Positions 1 to 6,608 of a stretch of 64,000 nucleotides of DNA are shown in pieces (position 1 is the stretch's first letter; the number at the start of each line of letters is the position of its first letter). Source of the DNA: Paenibacillus puerhi (GTDB lineage Bacteria; Bacillota; Bacilli; Paenibacillales; NBRC-103111); contig NZ_WUWM01000022.1 in assembly GCF_009846885.1 (NCBI RefSeq), positions 62,001-126,000 on the forward strand. The letters are read 5' to 3'. The notes below the pieces were generated by a model that was given only the letters and a program-made list of their open reading frames with translations, had not been told where the DNA came from and did no database searches. The position numbers were made by a program, and so were the translations under genes.

Positions 1-328
1 CCAGTTTCCGTTGTACAGTAGTCATCGTTTCAATTTGACGGACGATCTCTGCATGTTTTTCCTCATAGGCTCCGAGCATTTCCTCACAGAACTCATCGCT
101 AGCGTAAGCATCGTAATTATCATGGCATTTCAAAATTTCAAGAATTTCCTTCGTTGACATACCGAGATCTAGATAAATTTGTATCGTATTGATTCGTTTG
201 ACGTCAACCTCGTCGAATTCCCGATAATCATTATCTAAACGCTTTGCAGTCAGCAGCTTTTTCTTTTCGTAAAATCGGATGGATCGGGCACTGACACCGG
301 TCTCTTTCGAAAGCTGGCTTATTTTCAG
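1..328 (-). CDS. MerR family transcriptional regulator (partial, 3' end off window)
   Basis: Reading leftwards, the frame gives an N-terminal MerR winged helix-turn-helix (KISQLSKETGVSARSIRFYE, then YREFDEVDVKRI), followed by the start of the coiled dimerization helix. About 109 residues are present and the gene leaves the window at base 1. No ATG lies in frame near the start. The best initiation point is CTG at 328, seven bases after an AAAGGGG ribosome binding site; an unusual start is inferred, not proven. MerR proteins bind a dyad between -10 and -35 and activate on ligand binding; the ligand here is unknown because the effector domain is missing. Confidence 0.85.
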   Translation of the reverse strand, partial: MKISQLSKETGVSARSIRFYEKKKLLTAKRLDNDYREFDEVDVKRINTIQIYLDLGMSTKEILEILKCHDNYDAYASDEFCEEMLGAYEEKHAEIVRQIETMTTVQRKL

Positions 329-365
329 CGGATAGCCCCTTTCATTAATATTGTTATCAATACTA

Positions 366-890
366 CTATATAGGCAGCGCTCCATGCTTGCGAAGAAGTT
401 CCGCTACGTTATGGTTACCTTGCTTGACGGCAAGTGAGCATGCGGTATCTCCGCCCTCAACTCTAGCGTTAACATCGGCTCCGTGTTCGATCAGCAGGCG
501 GATTATTTCCACGTTATCGTCATGGAACGCAGCTGTGTGCAGACAAGTATGTCCGTTGCTGTCGAACAGGTTTGCCTGCGCGTTATGACTCAAAAGCAGC
601 TTGATCACATCCAAGCTTCGCGCCCCCGCAATCGCCGCATGCAAGGCTGTATTCGAAGGAATGTAAGAGATCTTGGAATGCGATACCGCATCAACATGTG
701 CGCCCTTATCTAGTAAGATTTGCACGGCCTCCTTGTTGCCCAAGTGTGCCGCATATCCCAAACTTGTCATCCCGTCCCTGTTTTCTGATTGTACCAGGTG
801 CGGGTGAGCGTCTAGAATGACTTTCAGCTGTGAAGCCTCGCCTGACTGAACCGCTTGAAATATTTCCTCCATGCTTGGTGTGGACTCCAT
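366..890 (-). CDS. Ankyrin-repeat protein
   Basis: A 174-residue soluble protein made almost entirely of ankyrin repeats: recognisable units include DGMTSLGYAAHLGNKEAVQI, NTALHAAI...SLDVIKLLL, NGHTCLHTAAFHDDNVEIIR and GGDTACSLAVKQGNHNVAEL. The start chosen is ATG 890, eight bases after GGAGG; an upstream ATG at 971 would add 27 non-repeat residues without a good binding site. It lies 94 bases downstream of the AraC gene on the same strand, so co-transcription is possible. Ankyrin repeats mediate protein-protein contacts; no catalytic residues are visible and the partner cannot be deduced. Confidence 0.9.
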   Translation of the reverse strand: MESTPSMEEIFQAVQSGEASQLKVILDAHPHLVQSENRDGMTSLGYAAHLGNKEAVQILLDKGAHVDAVSHSKISYIPSNTALHAAIAGARSLDVIKLLLSHNAQANLFDSNGHTCLHTAAFHDDNVEIIRLLIEHGADVNARVEGGDTACSLAVKQGNHNVAELLRKHGALPI

Positions 891-983
891 TCCAGTAACC
901 TCCAACTCGATTGTTTGTTGTGATGTGCATACGGGATGTACTTTCAATGATAACTGCAAGTTGATAAACAAGCTTCTTGAAAA

Positions 984-1844
984 TCACTTTTTTTGACGAA
1001 ACTGCGACGGGGTTATGGAGAAACGCTTGGAGAATAGGCCGCTAAACGTGCTAGGGCTCAGGAATCCCACTTCCAGACAAATATCGGTCACCGACATATC
1101 GGTTTGAAGAAGAAGCCTCTTGGCTTGTTGAAGCCTTCTTTCCGTTAAAAATTGATGAGGAGACATGCCGAACAATTGCTTATAGCTTCTAAGAAAGTGG
1201 TTGGGGGATAAACATGCGGCTCTCGCTACATCCGCTAAAGATATGGGCTGATCGGAGTATGCCGACATAAAATCATGGCCAATATGGATCCGTTTATACA
1301 GTTCCTCGCGCGTCGAGGCTCTTAGGGACTGGAGCTTCATGATTTCTGTATTCACTTGTCGATGAACCTGGAGAAGCCCTTGGGCTAATTCATGTAACTT
1401 TTCCTCCAGTCTTGTTCGATCCAGAGATTTATTGGTATAGTCAGCCTTTAGCTGACCTAAAGTGGCCGCTAGCCATTTATCATTATAGGTTCTCTCGACA
1501 AAATCAACGGATATCGGCTTAGGAGAGACAGGGTCATCTAACAGTTGCGCATCGGATGTCCTCATGCTTCGATAGATTTCTTCAACCATATTCTCCGGGA
1601 AAAAGATACAGAAGGATTCAACAGGCACCTCCGATTCAATGGTTATCGAGTATTCCTGTCTGTGGTTGAGCAAGAGATAGTTTCCTTCATCGACAGCAAA
1701 GTGACCGTGACCGGCTTGATAGTATGCCCGTCCATTTTTAAACGTTTTAATGGATAACGCGCCTTTCCCCTTCCAGAAATAGTTCTCGCTCCTGGCATGG
1801 AGAATCGGGCTGAAGCGTGGAGGTTTCTTTTTATTTATTGGCAT
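984..1844 (-). CDS. AraC family transcriptional regulator
   Basis: A 286-residue regulator. The N-terminal part (about 1-150) looks like an AraC effector cupin (SIKTFKNGRAYYQAGHGHFA, then LLLNHRQEYSI). The C-terminal ~100 residues are a double helix-turn-helix of the HTH_18 type: ISLADVARAACLSPNHFLRS for the first helix pair and TDICLEVGFLSPSTFSGLFS for the second, ending at residue 286 with SPSQFRQKK. The start ATG at 1844 follows AGGTGA at four bases. It is divergent from the GNAT gene at 1974 and may control it and/or the ankyrin gene; this is inference from layout. Confidence 0.9.
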   Translation of the reverse strand: MPINKKKPPRFSPILHARSENYFWKGKGALSIKTFKNGRAYYQAGHGHFAVDEGNYLLLNHRQEYSITIESEVPVESFCIFFPENMVEEIYRSMRTSDAQLLDDPVSPKPISVDFVERTYNDKWLAATLGQLKADYTNKSLDRTRLEEKLHELAQGLLQVHRQVNTEIMKLQSLRASTREELYKRIHIGHDFMSAYSDQPISLADVARAACLSPNHFLRSYKQLFGMSPHQFLTERRLQQAKRLLLQTDMSVTDICLEVGFLSPSTFSGLFSKRFSITPSQFRQKK

Positions 1845-1973
1845 TCGTTCACCTGATCCATGGAATATCTTTATGACTATTGTTTCTGGATGAGTGATCC
1901 GTTCTCCTGCTTTTTGATTTGAATAATTATACGTTTTATCGTATTATTATTCGATACCAAGAGGGGGATACCT

Positions 1974-2717
1974 ATGAATAATAAATTCATCGAAGAATTA
2001 TCTATGAACCACTGGCAGGCCTTATCCACTTTGTTTTACGACGGATGGGTGCTGCGCTTTGCGGAAGGCTATACCAAACGTGCGAATTCCATTCATCCGA
2101 TTCATGATTCGACCTTTGAATTGAACTCTAAGATCGAAGAATGCGAGAAGCTCTATTCCGCCAATCAATTACCTACCGTATACAAAATCACTCCATTTGT
2201 TCAACCCGCTCATTTGGATGCGGTATTAGAGGAGAAAGGCTATTCGTTGATTGATCCAACAAACGTCCAAACCTTGGAGCTAGCTAACCTGAACGAGCCA
2301 AGACTCCATTCTGTTCAAATAAATGAAAAACTAGATGCTAAATGGATAGAAGTCTTCTGCAAGCTCAATCATGTTAACTACAAGTATAAGCATGTTATGG
2401 AACGAATGCTGGCTAATATCAAAACCAAGAAAGGGTTTATTACGCTTTATAACGAAGAGCAACCTGTTGCTTGCGGTCTCGGAGTTATAGAAAGAGAATA
2501 CATAGGGCTATACGATATTGTGACGGATAGTCAGTTTAGAAATCAAGGCTTCGGAGAACAGATGATCTTGCATCTGCTAAGATGGGGGAAAGAAAACGGA
2601 GCGAAATACAGTTATTTAGCAGTTGTAGCCGATAATGAACCCGCGTTGCGGCTTTATTCCAAGCTCGGTTACTCGGAGATTTATAAGTACTGGTACAGGG
2701 TGCGGAAAGAATCGTGA
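1974..2717 (+). CDS. GNAT family N-acetyltransferase
   Basis: A 247-residue protein with a C-terminal GNAT fold. The acetyl-CoA binding motif A appears as IVTDSQFRNQGFGEQMILHL (the R/Q-x-x-G-x-G/A loop), and the C-terminal motif B as NEPALRLYSKLGYSEIYKYW. The N-terminal ~110 residues resemble the first half of a tandem GNAT protein, with a typical LSTLFYDGWVLRFAEGYTKR opening. Such proteins transfer acetyl from acetyl-CoA to an amine; the substrate is not predictable. Start ATG 1974 follows an AGAGGGGG site. A separate transcript from the folD operon is likely, since a riboswitch follows. Confidence 0.92.
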   Translation: MNNKFIEELSMNHWQALSTLFYDGWVLRFAEGYTKRANSIHPIHDSTFELNSKIEECEKLYSANQLPTVYKITPFVQPAHLDAVLEEKGYSLIDPTNVQTLELANLNEPRLHSVQINEKLDAKWIEVFCKLNHVNYKYKHVMERMLANIKTKKGFITLYNEEQPVACGLGVIEREYIGLYDIVTDSQFRNQGFGEQMILHLLRWGKENGAKYSYLAVVADNEPALRLYSKLGYSEIYKYWYRVRKES

Positions 2718-2795
2718 AGAAAACCTGCGAACTCGGCTTGATCATTTGACTGTTTCATTTCAATCGATTATTTGATAATATAAGGGAAATATCAC

Positions 2796-2868
2796 TGTAT
2801 GTGACTGGCGAAGAAAGTGGAATTAACCACGAGGAAGCATACGGTTGGAACGTACCGTTCGCCTGGGG
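2796..2868 (+). promoter_or_regulatory. ZTP (pfl motif) riboswitch aptamer
   Basis: The leader shows both conserved halves of the pfl/ZTP riboswitch in order: TGACTGGCG, then a GTGG...CCAC hairpin (AGTGGAATTAACCACGAGGAAGC), a variable linker hairpin (ACGGT..ACCGT), and the pseudoknot-forming TCGCCTGGGG segment. This class binds ZTP/ZMP, which accumulate when 10-formyl-tetrahydrofolate is short, and is known upstream of folate and purine genes such as folD. The downstream gene here is folD, as expected. Seen: motif order and context. Known: ligand. Not tested: covariance score. Confidence 0.88.
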
Positions 2869-2874
2869 AAAAGT

Positions 2875-2921
2875 ATCTGCGATTGACTCGTGTTTGACGA
2901 GCCGTCGTAGATGCTTTTTTT
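2875..2921 (+). terminator. Intrinsic terminator of the ZTP riboswitch
   Basis: TCTGCGA pairs with TCGTAGA (one G-U), enclosing the inner stem CTCGT/ACGAG with loop GTTTG, followed by GC and a run of seven T. It lies directly after the aptamer and before the folD ribosome binding site, so it is the expression platform: ligand binding should prevent its formation and let RNA polymerase into folD-fchA. Confidence 0.82.
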
Positions 2922-2956
2922 CGTCTATGACAAACTACACGACGGAGGTAATCGGA

Positions 2957-3817
2957 ATGGCCATGCTCATGAAAGCCAAAGAAGCAGCAAATCAGGTATA
3001 CGATGCGGTCCGAACGAAAGTAAAGAAATTGAATCAGAAAGGGATTCAACCTCACATGGCGACGATATGGGTAGGTGGAGACCCCGCATCCGCGTATTAC
3101 GCTCAAGCCAAACAAAAAATCGCTGAAAAGCTTGGGGTATCGTTTTATCTTCATTCGTTCCAGGCAGACGTAACGGAAGAAGAAATACTTCAACTGATTA
3201 CTCGGTTGAATCATGATCCTTCTGTCCATGGCATTATGCTGGAGCTCCCCTTGCCGAAGCACCTCTCGACAAGCACTATTGAAAAGGCTATTTCACCCCT
3301 GAAGGATGTAGACGGAATCACGCCTAGTAATAAACTTGCTACGGTTACAGGTGATGCAGGTTTATACCCGGCCACCCCCCAAGCCTGCATAAAGCTTCTC
3401 AAGCATTATGGCTATACGCTTGAAGGCAGGAACGTGACCTTGGTGGGAAGAGGTCAAACAGTCGGGTTGCCGCTTTTTCATATGCTTCAACGGGAAAATG
3501 CGACCGTTACGGTATGTCATTCCCGGACACCGGACATCGCTTCGCATATTGGGCATGCTGAGATAGCATTTGTCGCTGTTGGTCGTCCTCATATGGTTAC
3601 TCAGGATTTTGTTCATTCCGACCTGATCGTCATTGATGCAGGAATAAATGAGGTGGCGGGCGGGAAAATAGTTGGCGATGTATCTGCCGAAGTCAGCTCT
3701 CATGTAGCAGCCGTATCCCCTGTTCCAGGCGGAGTTGGAACCTTAACTACGGCTATCCTATTCGAGAATCTATTGAAAGCCATAGACCTTCAGTCAGAGG
3801 AGTTACATGGATCATGA
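2957..3817 (+). CDS. folD: Bifunctional methylene-THF dehydrogenase/methenyl-THF cyclohydrolase (FolD)
   Basis: A 286-residue FolD. Family marks: SAYYAQAK (catalytic Tyr48 and Lys52), HGIMLELPLPKH, KDVDGITPSN, YPATPQA, the Rossmann segment VGRGQTVGLP, ATVTVCHSRT, and SPVPGGVGTLT. It interconverts 5,10-methylene-, methenyl- and 10-formyl-THF with NAD(P). ATG 2957 is chosen because GGAGGT sits seven bases upstream; an in-frame longer start would run through the riboswitch. Oddities: the usual QLPLP glutamine is Glu96 and the usual GRS serine is Gly, both in conserved active-site or cofactor loops. It overlaps fchA by four bases. Expression is controlled by the upstream ZTP riboswitch. Confidence 0.95.
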   Translation: MAMLMKAKEAANQVYDAVRTKVKKLNQKGIQPHMATIWVGGDPASAYYAQAKQKIAEKLGVSFYLHSFQADVTEEEILQLITRLNHDPSVHGIMLELPLPKHLSTSTIEKAISPLKDVDGITPSNKLATVTGDAGLYPATPQACIKLLKHYGYTLEGRNVTLVGRGQTVGLPLFHMLQRENATVTVCHSRTPDIASHIGHAEIAFVAVGRPHMVTQDFVHSDLIVIDAGINEVAGGKIVGDVSAEVSSHVAAVSPVPGGVGTLTTAILFENLLKAIDLQSEELHGS

Positions 3818-4452
3818 TGAGTACAATTACATGGGATGATTCGATCCGCAGCTTTCTACAACAAGCAGGTAGTTCTAATCCTACACCCGGCGGAGGGAGC
3901 GTAGCTGCTCTTGTCGCTGCACTTGGGGCTTCCATGACCTCAATGGTCAGCAACCTTTCCCAAGGAGAGAAGTTCGCCCATATCCATTCACAGATCGCAG
4001 AAGTAATCGAGAAGATGAGCGGCTTAACCGCAGAATGTGAGGAGCTGCTTCATGCTGACATCACTTCGTTCAGCCAGTACATGGATGCGTTCAAGCTTCC
4101 AAAGAGTACGGATGAAGAAAAGCTCCTGCGTAAACGAGCCATACACGAAGCAACTATCCAGGCTATCGTGGTTCCTCTTCGCCTTATTGAGGTTTGCAGG
4201 ACGGGAATGGCCTGTACCCACAGCCTAGCAGAATCATCGAATAAAAACGTGATCTCCGATCTAGGTATCGGAGCTATATTGTTTGAAGCTGCCGCACAAT
4301 CTGCATTGCTGACGATAGAAATCAATCTTGCCTCGTTACAGGACCTGGAGTTGAAGAGTCATTATTCAGACAAGCTCTCCTCCATGATCAGCGAAATTGG
4401 AGATCTGAAAAATAAAGCAATCCAAATTACCCGAGCCAGGATCATGCAGTAG
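3814..4452 (+). CDS. Cyclodeaminase/cyclohydrolase family protein (FchA-like)
   Basis: A 212-residue all-helical protein of the formiminotransferase-cyclodeaminase C-terminal family. The diagnostic glycine loop NPTPGGGSVAALVAALGASM lies near residues 23-42, and the helix with ISDLGIGAILFEAAAQSALL is typical of the family. Stand-alone members hydrolyse 5,10-methenyl-THF to 10-formyl-THF (FchA) or deaminate formimino-THF. No histidine-degradation gene is nearby, and the gene is translationally coupled to folD (ATGA overlap), so a cyclohydrolase role in one-carbon metabolism is favoured. Its presence beside a FolD with an altered cyclohydrolase residue suggests the two steps may be divided between them. 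Confidence 0.9.
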   Translation: MMSTITWDDSIRSFLQQAGSSNPTPGGGSVAALVAALGASMTSMVSNLSQGEKFAHIHSQIAEVIEKMSGLTAECEELLHADITSFSQYMDAFKLPKSTDEEKLLRKRAIHEATIQAIVVPLRLIEVCRTGMACTHSLAESSNKNVISDLGIGAILFEAAAQSALLTIEINLASLQDLELKSHYSDKLSSMISEIGDLKNKAIQITRARIMQ

Positions 4453-4614
4453 TCAATACGTTCCATGTGAGATAGAAGTGGAGAAAGAATGAGCGGGCGT
4501 TTGGCTTTTATAGCCGGTGCCTGCTCACATCCGTTTTGGGGATATTTACAAATAGGAACATATGATCTATAGTTTGAGAGGTAATAGAACATAATCATGA
4601 AAGGAGAATACCAA

Positions 4615-4959
4615 ATGTTAGAGAGGATCCCTACCAATTATAGCTATTCCCAAGCAGTCATAGCAGGGGAATATATATTCCTTGGGCTTCAGCGTGGGTT
4701 TGGTGAAACTTTTACTGAACAAATACATAGTGCCTTCTCAGGATTAAAAGAAACTCTTCAAAAATGTGATGTTTCATTGGAAAGGATTGTAAAGGTACAC
4801 GTTTACCTGAAAAATATTCAGGACTTACCCGAAATGGAGAAGGTGTTTTCAGATTACTTTGCTAAAGATACTTTTCCAGCTAGAATGACAACGACAACCG
4901 AGTTTATTGACTCCGATTGCCTTATGATGATTGATGGCGTAGCGTATAGAGGTGTATAA
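4615..4959 (+). CDS. RidA family protein (YjgF/UK114-like enamine/imine deaminase family)
   Basis: A 114-residue protein with the compact RidA fold: SYSQAVIAGEYIFLGLQ, LKETLQKCDVSLERIVKVHV, DLPEMEKVFSDYF, then FPARMTTTTEF carrying the family arginine. RidA proteins hydrolyse reactive enamine/imine intermediates of PLP enzymes and form trimers; some subfamilies lack this activity. ATG 4615 is preferred because AAAGGAG lies eight bases upstream; an ATG at 4597 overlaps that site. A hairpin at 5000-5023 (CTGAAAGTA/TACTTTTAG) downstream may terminate the transcript. The 144-base gap after fchA contains a GAGCGGGC/GCCTGCTC hairpin (4491-4528), so it may be transcribed separately. Confidence 0.85.
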   Translation: MLERIPTNYSYSQAVIAGEYIFLGLQRGFGETFTEQIHSAFSGLKETLQKCDVSLERIVKVHVYLKNIQDLPEMEKVFSDYFAKDTFPARMTTTTEFIDSDCLMMIDGVAYRGV

Positions 4960-5113
4960 GGCATAGTCCGACCATCGACGACAATAGAAGCCGAAAAGGG
5001 GCTGAAAGTAAGGCCGTACTTTTAGTCTTTCCTGATCAACAGTGAACAGCACTCCACATGGCTTGATTATTGGTTAAAACTTTTCCATACAGATGTGTGA
5101 GGGAACCTGCCAA

Positions 5114-5662
5114 TCAGGGAGCGAAAACCTCCGTACTATCGTTTCGCCAAGCGCCTATGCAACCAATTAAACAGGCCGTGTAGCTTATCATCACGCTATC
5201 GCTCTCACTGTACTCATATTCAATTGCGATATTTATGCCCGGCTTGCGCCATGTCAAAATTCGACCAATAAATCCAGGCCACTCACTTTCTTCATCCAAT
5301 TCAGGTTGACCATATACCTTTATCGACTCATCTGGTGTTGAGCTCATCGTGATTCCCTTGGGAAGGTATCCGGGAAACGGAGCTCTAATTCTGTCATCCG
5401 ACCCGGGCGCAAGAAAATGTATGGCGCCAATGATCCATTCCTCTTGATTTGTATATTTGAGTCCAGTCAGATCGTTTATTTTTGGTGGGCGATAAATATC
5501 GATGCGTATCGATGATTTCACAGACCAGATGATATCGTCGTTGAAATAGCTGTTCGGCTTTGGCATTCGTTGGACGCCGAATGATTGCAGCAAAGATTGA
5601 ACACACTTGGGACTGTATGGATGGCCAAGCATTTCAATGAGTTGTTCGGATGGTGCTTTCAT
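5114..5662 (-). CDS. Uncharacterized protein, possibly immunity-like
   Basis: A 182-residue soluble protein with no signal peptide or membrane segment. I do not recognise the family with certainty. The segment PFPGYLPKGITMSSTPDESI followed by KVYGQPELDEES resembles the 'LPxGL...T/Sxxev...LGxP' pattern seen in many small immunity-like proteins of contact toxin systems, but no toxin gene is adjacent. The start at 5662 is chosen because AAAGGAA lies about ten bases upstream; a longer ATG start at 5701 has none. It faces ridA tail to tail. Treat as a hypothetical protein; the immunity idea is inference. Confidence 0.7.
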   Translation of the reverse strand: MKAPSEQLIEMLGHPYSPKCVQSLLQSFGVQRMPKPNSYFNDDIIWSVKSSIRIDIYRPPKINDLTGLKYTNQEEWIIGAIHFLAPGSDDRIRAPFPGYLPKGITMSSTPDESIKVYGQPELDEESEWPGFIGRILTWRKPGINIAIEYEYSESDSVMISYTACLIGCIGAWRNDSTEVFAP

Positions 5663-5701
5663 GTTTTTATCGATTCCTTTCACTTCGATCAAGGTACACA
5701 A

Positions 5702-5954
5702 CGTGAGGAAATCGTTGTGCGTGGCTATGGTTTAGATAAAACGGCAAAGGAAATGTGGCTTCGATTTACTTTTTCCTAATAAGCGACACTCAGCCCTCCA
5801 CATGTCCAATTCGATTAAAATGCAGCAGCTTGTCAGCAAATATATAATCCACTACCTTAATAACAATGCCGGGATATCTGTTGATTTCCAGAATATCGCA
5901 CGTAAAGTTGCGGATGCCGGCGGATGGCTTTCCTTCAGTTCCACGCAAGCTCTT
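5702..5954. other. Non-coding stretch with decayed coding fragments
   Basis: No intact gene is seen. On the plus strand a short open segment ending at 5779 (VVRGYGLDKTAKEMWLRFTF) looks like the C-terminal tail of a lost protein. On the minus strand, 5793-5954 continues the remnant block described for 5955-6176 with an open stretch (GIRNFTCDILEINRYPG, ending HFNRIGHVEG) that has no start. I could not assign either tail to a family. Confidence 0.4.
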
Positions 5955-6176
5955 TCATCCAGCTTCGCCTTCACCGTCTAGATAAAACGCATGCACGCCC
6001 ATATTCAGTGAAGCTCCCTTTTTCTTCACCGTCATGGCCCGCCCTCCAAGCTGATTCATCTTTTCTACTATAAAGAACGGATAGAGACCTGCTTTGGCCA
6101 GATAGATAGATGCTGTCAGTCCGGAAAGCCCGCCGCCAATAACTGCAACATCATAGGTTTTTTCGATCGATTTCAT
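5955..6176 (-). pseudogene. N-terminal fragment of an FAD-dependent amine oxidase/phytoene-desaturase-like protein
   Basis: From ATG 6176 the frame gives YDVAVIGGGLSGLTASIYLA, a textbook FAD-binding Rossmann motif (GxGxxG), then FFIVEKMNQLGGRAMTVKKK and GVHAFYLDGEGEAG before a stop after 73 residues. Full-length relatives have 400-500 residues, so more than four fifths is missing. Beyond the stop no frame continues the family; instead an unrelated-looking open segment runs to 5793. This is a truncated gene left by deletion. No convincing ribosome binding site precedes the ATG. Confidence 0.75.
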
Positions 6177-6228
6177 GGGCGATTTGTTACAACGGCCGTT
6201 TAACATAAATAAAAGCAGCAGTTTTCGA

Positions 6229-6460
6229 TTATTTCCTTCTGCCGATATACAACAAATGAGATGAGATCCCCAAGACAGAAGGGTCCTTAGCGAGTTCAAT
6301 AAGTAAGCTCATCAGCATCTGCGACTCACCTTTTTCTTCCCATGACAGCCTTTGTTCCTTACTTATCAACCCGCCGACACTAGAAGAACCAATCAAATCA
6401 ATGGTTTCAAATCCATTGTTCTCCATAAAGGGCTTGATAGCATGGATATCGAAGTAATAG
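6229..6460 (-). pseudogene. C-terminal fragment of a class I SAM-dependent methyltransferase
   Basis: The frame is open from about 6460 and reads AYYFDIHAIKPFMENNGFET, then IDLIGSSSVGGLISKEQR and SVLGISSHLLYIGRRK, which matches the C-terminal end of UbiE-type class I methyltransferases common in Bacilli. The SAM-binding N-terminal domain is absent: upstream is a stop and then the T-run of a terminator. So about 70 of an expected ~260 residues survive. The break lies exactly behind a promoter-terminator unit (6478-6566), suggesting a deletion removed the gene body and left its leader and tail. Family call rests on my recognition of the tail only. Confidence 0.6.
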
Positions 6461-6477
6461 GCTCAAAAGAAAAATAA

Positions 6478-6511
6478 AAAACCTATTGCCTGCAAAGAGG
6501 CGATAGGTTTT
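6478..6511 (-). terminator. Intrinsic terminator (minus strand)
   Basis: AAAACCTAT.GCCT pairs with AGGC.ATAGGTTTT around loop GCAAAG, with one mismatch. Reading on the minus strand the stem is followed by a T-rich tail (TTTTTATTTT), so it terminates leftward transcription, either from brnQ or from the promoter at 6537-6566. Confidence 0.8.
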
Positions 6512-6536
6512 CCTTCGCGGTATCACTCATGGATGA

Positions 6537-6566
6537 AGTATATCGTTTCCAGTTAATACCTGTCAA
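6537..6566 (-). promoter_or_regulatory. SigA-type promoter in front of the terminator
   Basis: On the minus strand TTGACA and TATACT are separated by 18 bases, nearly perfect consensus. The start point would fall near 6530, only about 20 bases before the hairpin at 6511-6478, giving a very short attenuated leader. The leader begins at or next to an ATG that opens a 15-codon frame ending inside the hairpin (6530-6483). Confidence 0.6.
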
Positions 6567-6608
6567 TGGTCCAGTAAATTTCTGTGCGTCCAGCAAATTT
6601 TCAAAATT

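Noticed and set aside
2801..2956. 52-residue N-terminal extension of FolD
   Set aside because: It would be translated from the riboswitch and terminator; ATG 2957 has a proper binding site and family length.
6515..6530. T-box element
   Set aside because: Only 11 of 14 positions match, the tRNA-pairing UGGN is UGAU, and the promoter lies so close that no Stem I or specifier loop can fit.
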